Shown here in pieces: positions 11,740 through 24,686 of a DNA stretch of 64,000 nt. Position 1 is the stretch's first letter, and every line of letters begins with the position of its first letter. The stretch lies in NCBI GenBank assembly GCA_036172665.1, contig CM069872.1, forward strand, positions 59,939,260-60,003,259, read 5' to 3'. Below the pieces are notes generated by a model that made no database searches, was not told the DNA's origin, and was given only the letters and a program-made list of their open reading frames with translations. The DNA comes from Prosopocoilus inquinatus. Its lineage: Eukaryota; Arthropoda; Insecta; Coleoptera; Lucanidae. The position numbers and the translations under genes are program-made.

Positions 11740-12546
11740 TGGAGTGTCCCAACGGTGAGTTCTCGGACTATATGTTGATAATCACTGAAGATAAAAAAAA
11801 ATGTCCCAAGATATTTGTTTTGCATTTTAGAGATCTGCAGCATAAAATTATTTTCAAATATACAGGCTGTACCTACCAAAACAGTTGTGCTGGATTCAAC
11901 TTTTTAATTTCAAATTGCACGTCCTCTTATGATTTCGTTCTCCGCAACATTCTACACGTTTTTGTTTACCAAAATCTGTGCATAAATGTAACTGTTCTTA
12001 ATATTTTTAACGTTTTATTTAAAAAAAAGCGTTTGCAGATATTATCGTATTTATTCTGGTTTTATTTACTTTTAAGGAAATTATTTCTGGCACAGATGTA
12101 ACAAATGATACTTTAGATCGCTCTAGGTCGCTATTAAAAATGTATTTTTATAATTACAGAGGGATGATCATTATACTAAGCAAAATGTCAGACATTTCTA
12201 GATGACAAAAGTCAATTTTCTTGAATAGCATGCTCTAACCAGTTTCTAGATGGAAGGTTTAATATCGTAAAAACGGTTGTAATTAGGAGGCGTAGATAAC
12301 GGGTATACAGAAAATGTGCCTAATTTTATGGGTGATCCAAATTTGATACCATACATACATGAGGGTATGCCATTTGAAATAAAAAGAAGTTTAATCCAGC
12401 ACCCAATATTTTAATTCACCCTGTGTAGATGAAAATTTTGTGTTGCCAGATCTCTTCACATTCAAAAGAAAAATGTCGATATTTTTTTTGTATCTTCAGT
12501 AATTATCGAGATATTGCCCGAGAAAACACTGTAGGGAGACCTGGTA
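11738..12546. mobile_element. Fold-back element H in U1
   Basis: The left end (GTGTCCCAACGGTGAGTTCTC, ATAATCACTGAAGATA) is mirrored by the right end (TATCTTCAGTAATTAT, GCCCGAGAAAACACTGTAGG, CCTGGTA). The 60-130-codon frames inside it occur in every copy with frameshift-type differences and resemble no protein I know. The left TA is shared with the right end of element A. Confidence 0.65.
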
Positions 12547-12556
12547 TATGCTATGC

Positions 12557-14471
12557 TTGGGTGTGCACTGAAGAGATCTGCTAAACCGTAAGAGATACAA
12601 ATTCGGTTAAATGGAAGAAAAGTTGCACGAATCAATGCTCAAAACTAAAGTCTTTTTATTGCTCTGTTCGATAGCATCTTTTTTCCTGATTGTAATCATA
12701 TATCACACTTAATAGTTGATGTTAATTTGAAGCTTAAATAATTCAGATTTTATATGAAAATTTTATTTAATACATAATTTCAAATTTCTAGTTCATTTTA
12801 TTAGCTATAGTGTAAAATATAATAAGCTATTTAAAGTTTTTCTGTATCGTTATTTTAATAATGCATTGCACTCGGGAAAATTAATTTTTACCGACAAATA
12901 TCGATTGGTTCTAATATAATTTGCTCGATTTGTATCTCAGCTTTGGTATAGGAATGAGAAAGCCTAGTTTTTATTTTTGACGCGCACTGTCGAGTTAAAA
13001 GAAAAAGTGAATACTAATTATACTAAAAACATTTAGATATTACTGAATAGTGCCTTCTACAAAGACATTGGCAGCTAAAAACAAATATTTTTGTGATAAA
13101 TTTGGAAAATACTTTCTACAACAATGTAATTTTTTTTTATTTTCTTTAGCACTCGGTGACTGTCAACACTTCATTATCTTTAAATTTTTTTAAATATGGT
13201 TAAGTCCAAAAATGGCACTAAATATTGCCACTCGTTTTGATCCGTTGAAGTTGGCAAGTTATATTGGGACCACCATCCATAATCTAAACAGGATAAAGTA
13301 TGTATTTTGGACATCGAAACAGTAACTAGCATTAAGATAAATAATAAGGAGAAACTAAGAAGGCGAATATTAAATTCTTACAAAAATATTTCGCAAATTC
13401 ATCTTCGACACGCTTAACAACACATAGGATTAAGTATGAATGTGTGTTTTGAAAACAGCGGAAGACATTTCGAGGATTTACTTTAATTTATTTATTTCAC
13501 TTTATTTATTCTACAAACTCTCATGTTCTTCTATAATTTTTATTCAACTTATTTATTTTGTTCTTGTAATTTAATATGTTTATAATGCTGTTTATTTGGT
13601 TTGTGTTAACCACCTAATATCATTTAGTCAAAATTTATTGGTTTTTCCACTTCCGACAACTGAATGTTAGTTGCTAATACTTAACAAATAAAAAAACTGT
13701 CAGTTTTTTTTTGTCATATTCTGACTTTACTTGAAAAAAAGGTATTAAATATTATACTCACTGAAATCACCAGAAAAAATACTATCGACTAGAATAATAA
13801 AAAGATAAGAAAACGAACCAAACATTTTTCACTCCTATACTAAAGCTGCTGAGAAACAAATCGAGCAAATTATATTAGAACCAATCGATATTTGTCGGTA
13901 AGAATTTATTTTCGCAAGTGCAATGCATTATTAAAATAACGATACAGAAAAACTTTAAATAGCTTATTATATTTTATTCAGCTAATAAAATGAACTAGAA
14001 ATTTGAAATTATGTATTAAATAAAATTTTCATGTAAAATCTGAATTATTTAAGCTTCAAATTAATATCAACTATTAAGTGTGATGTATCATTACAATCAG
14101 GAGAAAAAATGCCATCGAAGAGAACAATAAAAAGACATAAGTTGTATTTAAAAAATTGAAACTGAGGTCGTGGTCGTCGTGGAAAGTCGAAACGTTTGAC
14201 TTCAATTCTATTACTCCTATTCGAAGCAGAATCAAAAAGTGCCCGTAGATAGTTAAATCAGAATTTCAAAATTATGTATAATAAAAGAGATACAGAGTGA
14301 AAAAGAAAATCGATTTTTTTACATTTTTATTAATATCTCAAGAAGAAATAATAAAAAAATCATTCTGTTAATGAATACGAGTTAGAGACATTGATTCGTG
14401 CATCTTTTCTTCCATTTAACCATACTTGTACCTCTTACGGTTTAGGAGATTCTCCTTCAGTGCACACCCAA
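12557..14471. mobile_element. Large fold-back element D at the U1/U2 junction
   Basis: The terminal repeats TTGGGTGTGCACTGAAG and CTTCAGTGCACACCCAA are near-perfect complements. Long arms continue inward (about 12557-12980 and 13840-14471) with segments such as TTCTAGTTCATTTTATTAGC mirrored near 13980. The ~860-bp centre is AT-rich with no reading frame of note. It occupies the same junction position as element B does at the next two junctions. Confidence 0.75.
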
Positions 14472-15009
14472 TTTGTAACAGCCGGTATACGGCTAAAATC
14501 ACGACCTACTATTATAAAATATAAAAAGAAATTACAGTTTTCTTAGTATTCTCTTGATATTTCAGAAAGTTCACGTAAATTGACGTATTTTTGGACCCTA
14601 AAAATAAATATCCAATGACGTAAAAAGTCTCTAATCAATTTCAGCCATTTTTTTAGAAAGAAAAATGAATCATAGCGACCCTTAAAAATTGCAAGTTGCT
14701 TCTCCGAAATTTCAATCGGAGTAAAAATAGTGATGCTCGAGTTTTTTTTATTAAGAAGTTTGAAACGAATTCGATAATAAATACATTTCTTACAGAATAG
14801 GTCAAATTATCAAATATTAATATTAACAATCATCAGTAGTTTAAACAATTATTGTTCGTTGGTTTTTAACTTTTAGTTTTACGTAATGTAAGTAGTATAT
14901 TTTTAAATTTTAATAATTTCCAATTTTTAATACAAAAATGTTGACGCCTGATGGTCCGCGATCTCTTCAACGGCTCCCTCTTTGAATTTAAATTTGCCGC
15001 GCTCATAAA

Positions 15010-15136
15010 CTGTTAGCGTACGGGGTTCGAGGCTATCTGCCAGGATCTACGACGTCCGCCTTCTTCTGCTTTCCAAGCGTAACGACCTCCATTTTGTTTC
15101 GAAAGTTCGTCCAGTTCACAACGCCTGCTATAAATT
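15010..15136 (+). promoter_or_regulatory. Altered promoter region, copy 2 (CCAAT lost)
   Basis: The TATA-like CTATAAATT (15128-15136) is kept. The ~50 bp holding CCAAT in the other copies is missing between CTCATAAACT and GTTAGCGTACGGGG, and extra sequence (TTCCAAGCGTAACGACC) is inserted upstream of the TATA. If the motif matters, this copy should be weaker or silent. Confidence 0.4.
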
Positions 15137-15157
15137 CTAAATTATTTGCAGTGTTTA

Positions 15158-15858
15158 GTTTGTTATTGCAAGAAATACAGGTTCGTTGATAATATAAAAG
15201 TGTTCAGCATCTGTTCTCTATAAACTGAAACGGTTAAACATGGTTTTTATCAATTTAAAATGAAATCTTGTGATGCCGTATTAGCCGACTAAAAGTGGAC
15301 TCTTCCTTGTAGACATCTTTGCATTTGATTTTCCTCCCATCAACGCCGACCAAGGTAAATCGAGCGAGGGGTACTTGGGGCCAGTGAACTTCCTCAAAAA
15401 GCAGTACTTTTGATTCTGAAATATCCAAGGTAATTACTAATTATGAAAAAAATCTTTTTTTTTTTTTCTAATTATTTTTTTTTTTTAAGGCTTTGGAGAT
15501 GTTTGATTCGTTTTACTATCTGCTACTACAACGAGATTAGGCTGAACTGCTTCCGTTTGGTGTTCGTCTCACATTTACATCGAAGAATTTAAGCTCTTAG
15601 TCAATCTCCAGAGACTGCCGAATACAAGCCTTCAGTCTAAGGTGAGAAATATTTTGTATTATCTGTCTCTAGACTAATATCTTTCTCATTCTCAGGCTTG
15701 TACAGTGGGACAACATGTGACTTTGAACCCGAGAATTTGTTCGTTCCGGATCCGAGACACATCGGGGGATCACTTGGTTCAACGGCTGCCGATGAAACGA
15801 AACATCGGCATCACTTGGTTCCATGGTTGCCGATGGAGCCGCCAAACATCGACAAGTA
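15158..15858 (+). ncRNA. Putative multi-exon noncoding RNA unit, copy 2
   Basis: Splice sites are all conserved. Exon 1 ends 15180 (ATACAG|GTTCGT). Exon 2 is 15313-15429 (CCTTGTAG| ... CCAAG|GTAATT). Exon 3 is 15490-15641 (TTAAG| ... TAAG|GTGAGA). Exon 4 is 15696-15858 (TTCTCAG| ... AAGTA|GTAAGT). The exon-4 hairpin is intact (15788-15794 with 15803-15809). This is the most diverged of the five array copies in its exons, yet every GT and AG is retained. Confidence 0.48.
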
Positions 15859-16564
15859 GTAAGTCGTGATTGCTATTCAATTATGTGTAGTTACGGACGA
15901 GTCGGATATATCAAATAAGCTATAGATTTCCAGGGTTGGAAGAAAGTGAATGTTTATTACAGCTTTTCTTTTACAGTAATTTTTTTTAAAGTTAGGTTTT
16001 TTGAATTTGCCGAAAGAATTATTACGTAAAATGTTTTCATTGCAAGTTACATCTATTGGGGATAATATAACTTACAAAGAGGGGGTTCTCAATGTGTAAC
16101 AGGAAATATAATTGTAATTTATAATTTTTTCAATAACTTCACGTTTACAGGTTTTCTTGATTACTTATCTGTTTAAAATAGATTCTATTAAAATGTGTTA
16201 CTGATTTATCAAAGACGAGTTAACTTTACTTATTTTACGAGGGGATCATTTTCAGGGAAATATTTTCTGTCTTCTAAATAACGGGCCTTTGGTGATGAGC
16301 AAAGGGAAAATCGTTTTTTAGTTCAGTTTTAACTTTCACCAATGACAAATTTAACTTTGCGAGAGTAATTTAATCAATATACCAAAATCAACGATTTACA
16401 ATTGAATTTAGTAGAAATTTTTCCCAACTTTTCAAGATTTCTTTTTAGGAGTTCTTATCTGGAGAATTTACTCTCACACATGCTTTGAAAAAGTGTTTCT
16501 GCTTTTGAAAATCTTCCAACTCTGGCATCATAGAAAAAGTCGATTTCTATGTTTTGTGATAAAT

Positions 16565-16892
16565 ATAGGCTGGCCTGACCCGACAGTACGTTCTCTGGTT
16601 ACATAAATTATTATTATTATTAATTATATATAAACATTGCAACAAATTTTAAAAAGTTTTCCCTGTCATTTTGTGACAGATGTTCCAAAATAAAATTGTC
16701 AAATTTAACGACTATGATCATGCAACAATATTTTTATAAATTGGAATTTGTTTCTGTAGTAACATGAACAGAAATGTTTCATGTTAAAATCACGGTATTC
16801 ATTTTTAACTTTCACTTTTTGACAGGTACAGATAGAGATTTTTGTAGGTATTGAGACGTAGCCCGAGAACTCACTGTAGGGAACACCATGTA
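16565..16892. mobile_element. Fold-back element H' in U2
   Basis: Same ends as H' in U1, with left TAGGCTGGCCTGACC and right CCCGAGAACTCACTGTAGG. Its last TA is the first TA of element C. Confidence 0.55.
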
Positions 16893-17649
16893 CTGTTTTT
16901 CAAAAAGTGCTACAAATGGGATTTTTTTTTAATCAATTTTTATAAAAATTTATTTATGCAGGAAGTTTCTGCATCTCTTAAAATCGAATTGGTAAATGTC
17001 AAAAGAAATTTTTCGTGAGCGATATACAGCATGGACATCGAGAAATGAAGACCACTTAAGAGTGATGCGCCCTTATTTTATATAAGATACAGGAAAATGT
17101 CATAAGAATAAGTTGTTCAGAATAAAAAGTTATGGCTAGATATGAAATAATTATAGCCTCCCATCTCAAAAATGAAAAAAAATCACACTTTATTGTGAAT
17201 CACTGTTTATACATACTACATTAGGAAGTACAGGAGGGGTTAAAGTCTCCGCTAAAATAATATGAATAGGAAAACACGAAATTCGTTCTCTTATTTTGGC
17301 GGACACTTTCATCCCACCAATACTACTCAATGTAGTGTGGGCATAGTGGTTTACAATAAAGTGTATTTCTTTTGTTTATAAGAAGCTATAATTTTATATC
17401 TATCTCTAACTTTTAATTCTGAACGACTTGTTCTTATGACATTTTCCTGTATCTTGTAAAGTAAGGGTACTTTTAAGCGGTATTCATCTCATAAAGTCCA
17501 CGTTGTATACCATTCTAGATAAATTTAATCTGACATTTGCTACTTTGATTTTAGGAAATGCAGAAGTGTTGGAACTCAAAAAATTTAAATAAAAATCCAT
17601 AATACAACAAATCCCTATTTGTGCAGCACACTTTTTGAAGGACACTGTA
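16891..17649. mobile_element. Fold-back element C in U2 (internally deleted)
   Basis: The ends match C in the other units. About 170 bp is missing after ACGAAATTCGTTCTCTTATTT (near 17290) relative to U3 and U4, a different deletion from the one in U1. Independent deletions argue that the copies have had separate histories. Confidence 0.7.
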
Positions 17650-18504
17650 TATTCTCAGTCATATTCAAATTCAAATGGAAAATCAGATAGTGTGAAGCAC
17701 AGCTATAAGAGTACTTAAAATAATTTGTAATAAATAAATGACTTATATTTTCCCTTTAGTAATTTGTTTTGCAATAATACTTTCACATCGTAAAATAATA
17801 TATATTTTTTTAAACAATTTTGAGCTTTGAGTTTTTACTCAGTTGAATTACTAGTTTTCAGTTTGCTTTGTTTTCTGATTTTATTTGTACATTTAGGAAT
17901 ATAAATTGCGATGCCTTAAGTTCAGGTTTATACACAGATGCAGCTAATAGGTTTTAAAAATGAGGTTTGTGTGTTCGTTTACATTTGATGTTCCAACTTG
18001 TACTGTTTCTTTGCTTTCTTGCATGCCACAATATTCAATGTCACTGTTATTTAGATTTTTCCACTTGATAAAATTTGTCACTATTATTTATTTTTTTTGG
18101 ACGATTTTTTGTCATTCTGTCAATTTTTTTTTAAAATAAAGCGGGGATACTTATTTATTAAAGATTTTGAGAAGTGTTTTTCGATGTGACATTAAAATTT
18201 CTGGATAATTCAGTATTCCTTTCTAAAATTGAAGATATCGATGTACGAAAGATCTTTTGGGAAAACTTAAATTTAATGTTTGCTGCTGGTGCATCAGAAC
18301 GGATTACCATATACAGAGCGTCCTATTTAAAAAAGACGACCATCAACCTAAAACCGGGTGACTTAATACTATTGGTACAGTGCGACACATTTTGAATGGA
18401 CACACTCCTGAAGAGAATATGTTTATCATCTGATTTGTAATAATCAATGTTTGAGTAATTATCAGTATCTGTTATTTTCTTGAAAAATTAAAAGTCCATG
18501 AAAA

Positions 18505-19175
18505 AATAAATGAAAGACGGTTTAAATTAATCTAATTTATTATTTTTAGAAATTTTGTATGTATTTGATAGTAAGTAGTAAATTTCTTGAAACTCTACCT
18601 TGCAAGAAGAAAAAATAAATGAAAGACGTCTTAAATTAATCTAATTTTTTATTTTTAGAAATTTTGTATGTATTTGGTTTACTACCAATCAACCTAAAAC
18701 CGATTGACTTAATACTATTGGTACAGTGCGACACATTTAGAATGGACACACTCCTGAAAAGAATATGTTTATCATCTGATTTGTAATAATCAATGTTTGA
18801 GTAATTATCAGTATCTGTTATTTTCTTGAAAAATTAAAAGTCCTTGAAACAAATAAATGAAAGACGGTTTAAATTAATCTAATTTATTATTTTTAGAAAT
18901 TTTGTATGTATTTGACAGTAAGTAGTAAATTTCTTGGAACTCTACCTTGCAAGAAGTAAAAATAAATGAAAGACGTCTTAAATTAATCTTATTTATTATT
19001 TTTAGAAATTTTGTATGTATTTGGTAGTAAGTAGTAAGTAAATTTCTGGTAGCTCTACCTTCCAAGAAGAAAAAATAAATGAAAGACGTCTTAAATTAAT
19101 CTAATTTTTTATTTTTAGGAATTTTGAATGTATTTGGTAGTAAGTAGTAAATTTCTGGGAGCTCTACCTTGCAAG
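18505..19175 (+). repeat. ~110-bp minisatellite, about 5 copies (U2)
   Basis: AAATAAATGAAAGACG starts recur near 18508, 18616, 18853, 18963 and 19075. The spacing of about 108-112 bp is interrupted by one ~240-bp interval holding a duplicated spacer segment, also seen in U1. Confidence 0.75.
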
Positions 19176-19431
19176 AAAATATAATCAGTTCAAAACAGCA
19201 AAGCAATACATTTTACATTCCAAATTGGTCACATTGTACCAAGTAAAATTTGAATTTGATTATTAGGATTATCCTCTGTCAAGTCTGATATTGAAAATGG
19301 TCAGGTATTTTAATTTGAAAGTCTCTCTTAACTTTTTAAAATAATAAGAGTAAAATTTATAATTAATCTGTCGAACAATGTTATAAATTTCTTTATCTTT
19401 TTAAAAAGTTAAGAAACTTTTAAATAAAAAA

Positions 19432-20431
19432 ACAGGGATATTCGGGCAACTCATTTATTAAAAGTGTACGGATTTGTCCTTTGAATTTCTGTTTCATATT
19501 TTGCAGTTATAAAGTTTAACGATAAGGATCTATCGAAATATAATATTTTGAACTTTCGGACACTTTCGCTTATACCGGAAATTGCCATCAACTTCCTCAT
19601 TTTAAATGGAATACCCCATCTTTTAATGCATTTTTGAAATCTTCATAAAATTCCAAAAATATTTTGTTCATCATGGTGATACAAGAAAAATTAACCAAGG
19701 TATTTCCATTTTTTTAAAAAGCTCAGATTTGCAGAACCTCGTTTATGATACTGCCATCTTTGTGCAACAAAAACCACGATGCCAATTTTTGCCCTGTAGG
19801 AGGATACAGTAACATTCTTTCAGATCATGTCCAGTTTTGCACTTGATTGTTTACAGGACGGTTGAAAAGTAACTTTAATTCGAACTGATTTCAACTGTCG
19901 AGCAGCCATGTTTTTTAAACGGAACGTCTAGTATATTTTTATACCATGTGAAATAAAAGAAAATAAAAACTGGGTGTTCTATTTAAAAAAACATGACTTC
20001 GACAGTTGAAATCAGTTCGAATAGAAGTTACTTTTCAACCAGCCCATAAACAATTTTGTGTAAAATTAGGTATGACCTGAAAGCCTACGAGTATAGCCTA
20101 CTATAGGTCAAAAATTGAAATAATGGCTTTTGTTACACAAGAAATGGCAGCATCATAAACAAGGCACTGCTAATTTTTCTTGTATCACATGTTACATAAG
20201 ATTTTTAGATATTCATGAAGATTTGAAAAATGCATTAAAAAGTGGGGTATTCCATTTAAAATAAGAAAGTTGACAGCAACTTCCTGTGCAAGCAGAAGTG
20301 TCCGAAAGTTGGATATGTTATATTTTAATAGATCATTACCGCTAACTTATAATCTCAAAATATGAAATAAAAATTCAAGGAGGAAGTCAGTAAACTACTT
20401 TAAACGAATGGCTTGACTGAATCTCCCTGTA
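19432..20431. mobile_element. Fold-back element A in U2
   Basis: The ends ACAGGGATATTCGGGCAAC and GACTGAATCTCCCTGTA have the same arm structure as A in U1. It abuts element H through the shared TA at 20430. Confidence 0.8.
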
Positions 20432-21242
20432 TAGGGGGTGTCCCAACGGCGAGTTCTCGGGCTATATGTTGATAATCAATGAAGATAAAAAAAAATGTCT
20501 CAAGATATTTCTGTTTTGCATTTTAGAGATCTGCAGCATAAAATTATTTTCAAATATACAGGCTGTACCTACCAAAACAGTTGTGCTGGATTCAGCTTTT
20601 TAATTTCAAATTGCACGTCCTGTTACGATTTCATTCTCCGCAACATTCTACACGTTTTTGTTTACCAAAATCTGTGCATAAATGTAACTGTTCTTAATAT
20701 TTTTAACGTTTTATTTAAAAAAAAAGCGTTTGCAGTCATTATCGTATTTATTCTGGTTTTATTTACTTTTAAGGAAATTATTTCTGGCACAGATGCAGCA
20801 AATGATACTTTAGATCGCTCTAAGTCATTATTAAAAATGTATTTTTATAATTACAGGGGATGATCATTATACTAAGCAAAATTTCAGACATTTCTAGATG
20901 ACAAAAGTAAATTTGCTTGAATAGCATGCTCTAACCAGTTTTTAGATGGAAGGTTTAATATCGTAAAAACGGTTATAATTAGGAGGCGTAGATAACGGGT
21001 ATACAGAAAATGTGCCTAATTTTATGGGTGATCCAAATTTGATACCATACATACATGAGGGTATGCCATTTGAAATAAAGAGAAGTTGCATCCGGCACCC
21101 AATGTTTTAATTCACCCTGTGTAGATGAAAATTTTGTGTTGCCAGATCTCTTCACATTCAAAAGAAAAATGTCGATATTTCTTTTGTATCTTCAGTAATT
21201 ATCGAGATATTGCCCGAGAAAACACTGTAGGGACACGTGGTA
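20430..21242. mobile_element. Fold-back element H in U2
   Basis: The left GTGTCCCAACGGCGAGTTCTC and right GCCCGAGAAAACACTGTAGG subterminals are complementary. It is followed after a few bases (TATGCTATA) by element B. Confidence 0.65.
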
Positions 21243-21251
21243 TATGCTATA

Positions 21252-22341
21252 CCGGGTGTCCCGCGCCATGTGCTCACCCTTCTAGAATCTTTATTCATTG
21301 ATCGATTAACCTGAATTTTGGAGACAAACTAAACAAAAAATGGAATTTTCCGACATACTGATAGTCGTCATAGGACTTCCGGTTTCGCCGGAAGTGATAT
21401 CAACTTTCTTATTTTAAATGGAACACCCTATATATTTTTACATATTTAAAATCTACGGATCATTACGAGTCCGAATACGTATCAATTGTTAATTTTGGTT
21501 TTCATGACGAACGAAAAAAGAACTTTTATTTTTCAATTTAGAAAGCTATGAATCGCATCTTTTCGACCTAATGCGATAAGTGTTTCGAAAAAGTCTCTCC
21601 TTTGATTGTATTTTGGTTTTCAACATTTTTACATTATTTGAAATTTTCATTAGGTCGAAACTCATTTTTTTAATGGTAGATACTCCTGTTTCTTAGCTTA
21701 GTTCAACTGAACATTTTTTTCTGAATATTCTGATACCAAATACCTCATATTTTCTTTGGAAATAATTTAAAATAGAACATGTCTTATTGAAATTTTAGAC
21801 TCCCTTTATTTCAAATGACTTGCAAAGAAAATATGACGTATTTGGTATCAGCGTACTCAGAAAAAAATGTTCTGTTGAACTAAGCTAAGAAACACATGAG
21901 GTTCTATCGAAAAAAAATAGTTAAGAGCTAAATGAAAATGAAAATTTGAAATACTGTAAAAATGTTAAAAATCAAAATACCATCAAAGGAGTGATTTTTT
22001 CGAAACACTTGATCGCATTAGATCGAAAAAATGCGATTCATAGCTTTCTAGATTGAAAAATAAAAAAGCTTCTTTTTCGTTGTCATGGAAACCAAAATTA
22101 ACAATTGATACGTATTCGGATTCGTAATGCACGGTAGATTTTAAATATGTAAAAACATATAGGGTATTCCATATAAAATAAGAAAGTTGATATCACTTCC
22201 GGCGAAACCGGAAGTCCTATGATGACTATCAGTATCTCGAAAAATTCCATTTTTTGTTTAGTTTATCGTCTCCAAAATTCAGGTTAATCGATTAATAAAT
22301 AATGATTCTAGAAACGTGAGCACATGGCGCGGGACACCCGG
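21252..22341. mobile_element. Fold-back element B, copy 1
   Basis: The element begins CCGGGTGTCCCGCGCCATG and ends in the complement ATGGCGCGGGACACCCGG, flanked by TATA on both sides (a possible 4-bp target duplication, or TA plus terminal bases). The two ~0.5-kb arms pair almost throughout: the GTTGAACTAAGCTAAGAAAC arm faces GTTTCTTAGCTTAGTTCAAC. Centre at about 21790. There is no reading frame. It is nearly identical to copy 2 at 28778. Confidence 0.85.
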
Positions 22342-22792
22342 TATACTTAAAATCACGACCCTACTATTATAAAATATAAAAAGAAAGTTTTCTTAGTATT
22401 CTCTTAATATTTGAAAAAGTTCACGTAAATTGACGTATTTTTGGACCCTAAAAATAAATATCCAATGACATACAAAGTCTCTAGTCAATTTTAGCCATTT
22501 TTTAGAACGAAAAATGAATCAGCGAATTCGATAATAAAAATACATTTCTTACAGAATAGGTCAATATTATCAAATATTAATATGAACAATCATCAGTAGT
22601 TTAAACAATTATTGTTCGTTGGTTTTTAACTTTTAGTTTTACGTAATGTAGGGAGTATATTTTTAAATTTTAATAATTTCCAATTTTTAATACAAAAATG
22701 TTGACGCCTGATGGTCTGCCATTGCTTCAAACGCTCCCTGTTTCAATTTAAATTTGCCGCGCTCATAAACTTCCGTTAGTCTTTGCTTTTGA

Positions 22793-22936
22793 CCAATTAC
22801 AGCACGGAAAGTTTCACTCAAGTATGCGCGTACGGGGGGGTCGAGGCTTCCACGCAGGACCGACGACTTCCGCCTTCTCTTTGCTCCTCCATTTTGGCCC
22901 GAAACTTCGACCTATTCGCGACGCGTGCTATAAATT
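22793..22936 (+). promoter_or_regulatory. Putative promoter of the spliced unit, copy 3
   Basis: CCAAT at 22793-22797 and CTATAAATT at 22928-22936 lie 135 bp apart, exactly as in copies 1, 4 and 5. The intervening CpG-rich stretch contains TGCGCGTACGGGGGGG. Confidence 0.45.
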
Positions 22937-22957
22937 CTAAATTATTTGCAGAGTTTA

Positions 22958-23659
22958 GTTTGTTATTGCAAGAAATACAGGTTCGTTGATAATATAAAAG
23001 TGTTCAGCATCTATTCTCTATAAACTGAAACGGTTAAACATGGTTTTTATCAATTTAAAATGAAATCTTGTGATGCCGGATTAGCCAACTTAAAATGAAC
23101 TCTTCCTTGCAGACATCTTTGCATTTGATCGTCCGTTCACCAACGCCGACCAAGGTATATCGAACGAGGGCTACTTGGGGCCAGTGAACTTCCACAAAAA
23201 GCAGTACTTTTGATTCTGAAATATCCCAGGTAATTACTAATTATGAAAAATATCTTTTTTTTTTCTAAGTAATTATTTTTTTTTTTTTAGGCTTTGGAGA
23301 TGTTTTATTCGTTTTACTATCTGCTACTACAACGAGATTAGGCTGAACTGCTTCCATTTGGTGTTCGTCTCACATTTACATCGAAGAATTTAAGCTCTTA
23401 GTCAATCTCCAGAGACTGCTGAATACAAGTCTTCAGTCTAAGGTGAGAAATATTTTGTGTTATCTGTCTCTAGACTAATATCTTTCTCATTCTCAGGCTT
23501 GTACAGTGAGACAACATGTGACTTTGAACTCGAGAATTTGTTCGTTCCGGACCCGAGACACATCGGAGCATCACTTGGTTCAACGGCTGCCGATGAAACG
23601 AAACATCGGCATCACTTGGTTCCATGGTTGCCGATGGAGCCGCCAAACATCGACAAGTA
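22958..23659 (+). ncRNA. Putative multi-exon noncoding RNA unit, copy 3
   Basis: Exon 1 ends 22980. Exon 2 is 23113-23229, exon 3 is 23291-23442 and exon 4 is 23497-23659, with the same consensus splice sites as copy 1. Exon 2 has in-frame stops (GCCAGTGA), as in copies 2, 4 and 5. The exon-4 hairpin is intact (23589-23595 with 23604-23610). Confidence 0.5.
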
Positions 23660-24354
23660 GTAAGTCATGATTGCCATTCAATTATGTGTAGTTACGGACG
23701 AGTTGGATATATCAAACAAGCTATAGATTTCCAGGGTTGGAAGAAAGTGGATATCTATTACAGCTTTTCTTTAACTGTAATTATTTTTTTTTTAAAGTTA
23801 GGTTTGTTTAAATTTGCCGAAAGAATTATTACATAAAATGTTTTCATTGCAAGTTACATCTGTTGGGGATAATATAACTTGGAAAGAGGGGGTTCTCAAT
23901 ATGTGACGAAATATTTTGACTTTATAATTTTATTAACTTCGTTTACAGGTTTTCTTGATTATTTGCCTTTTTAAAATAGATTGTATTAAAATGTGTTACT
24001 GATTTATCAAAGACAAGTTAATTTTACGAGGGGATCATTTTCAGGGAAATATTTTCTGTCTTCTAAATAACGGGCCTTTGGTGATGAGCAAAGGGTAAAT
24101 CTTTTTTTAGTTCAGTTTTAACTTTCACCAATGACAAATTTAACTTGGCGAGAGTAATTTAATCAAAATACCAAAATTAACGATTAACAATTGAATTTAG
24201 TAGAAATTTTTCCTAACTTTTCAAGATTTCTTTTTAGGAGTTCTTATCTGGAGAATTTACTCTCACGCATGCTTTGAAAAAGTGTTTCTGCTTTTGAAAA
24301 TCTTCCAACTCTGGCATCATAGAAAATGTCGATTTCTATGTTTTGTGATAAATA

Positions 24355-24686
24355 TAGGCTGGCCTGACCCGACAGTACGTTCTCTGGTTACGTAAATTAT
24401 TATTATTATTATTAATTATATATAAACATTGTAACAAATTTTAAAAAGTTTTCCTGTCTTTTTGTGACAGATGTTCCAAAATAAAATTGACAAATTTAAC
24501 GACTATGATCATGCAACAATATTTTTAGAAATTGGAATTTGTTTCTGTAGTAACATGAACAGAAATGTTTCATGTTAAAATCACGGTATTCATTTTTGAC
24601 TTTCAACTTTTGACGGGTACAGATAGAGATTTTTGTTGTAGATATTGAGACGTAGCCCGAGAACTCACTGTAGGGGACACCATGTA
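24355..24686. mobile_element. Fold-back element H' in U3
   Basis: Same ends as the other H' copies. It abuts C with the shared TA. Confidence 0.55.

Larger units (their letters stand above)
6105..12546 (+). repeat. Tandem segmental unit U1
   Basis: First copy of a segmental repeat also present at U2-U5. Order: AT-rich leader (6105-6480), promoter-like CpG-rich block, four exon-like blocks, element H' , element C, a spacer with a ~110-bp minisatellite, element A, element H. The left edge abuts the right end of fold-back E, so the usual 'TTAAAATCACGACC' unit start is missing here. Copies look roughly 95% or more identical by eye, with small indels. Confidence 0.85.
14490..21250 (+). repeat. 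Tandem segmental unit U2
   Basis: Full copy starting with the unit head (CTAAAATCACGACC). Its promoter block is altered: the CCAAT segment present in the other copies is deleted. It also carries the longest minisatellite (5 repeats). Gene order is the same as in U1. Confidence 0.85.
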
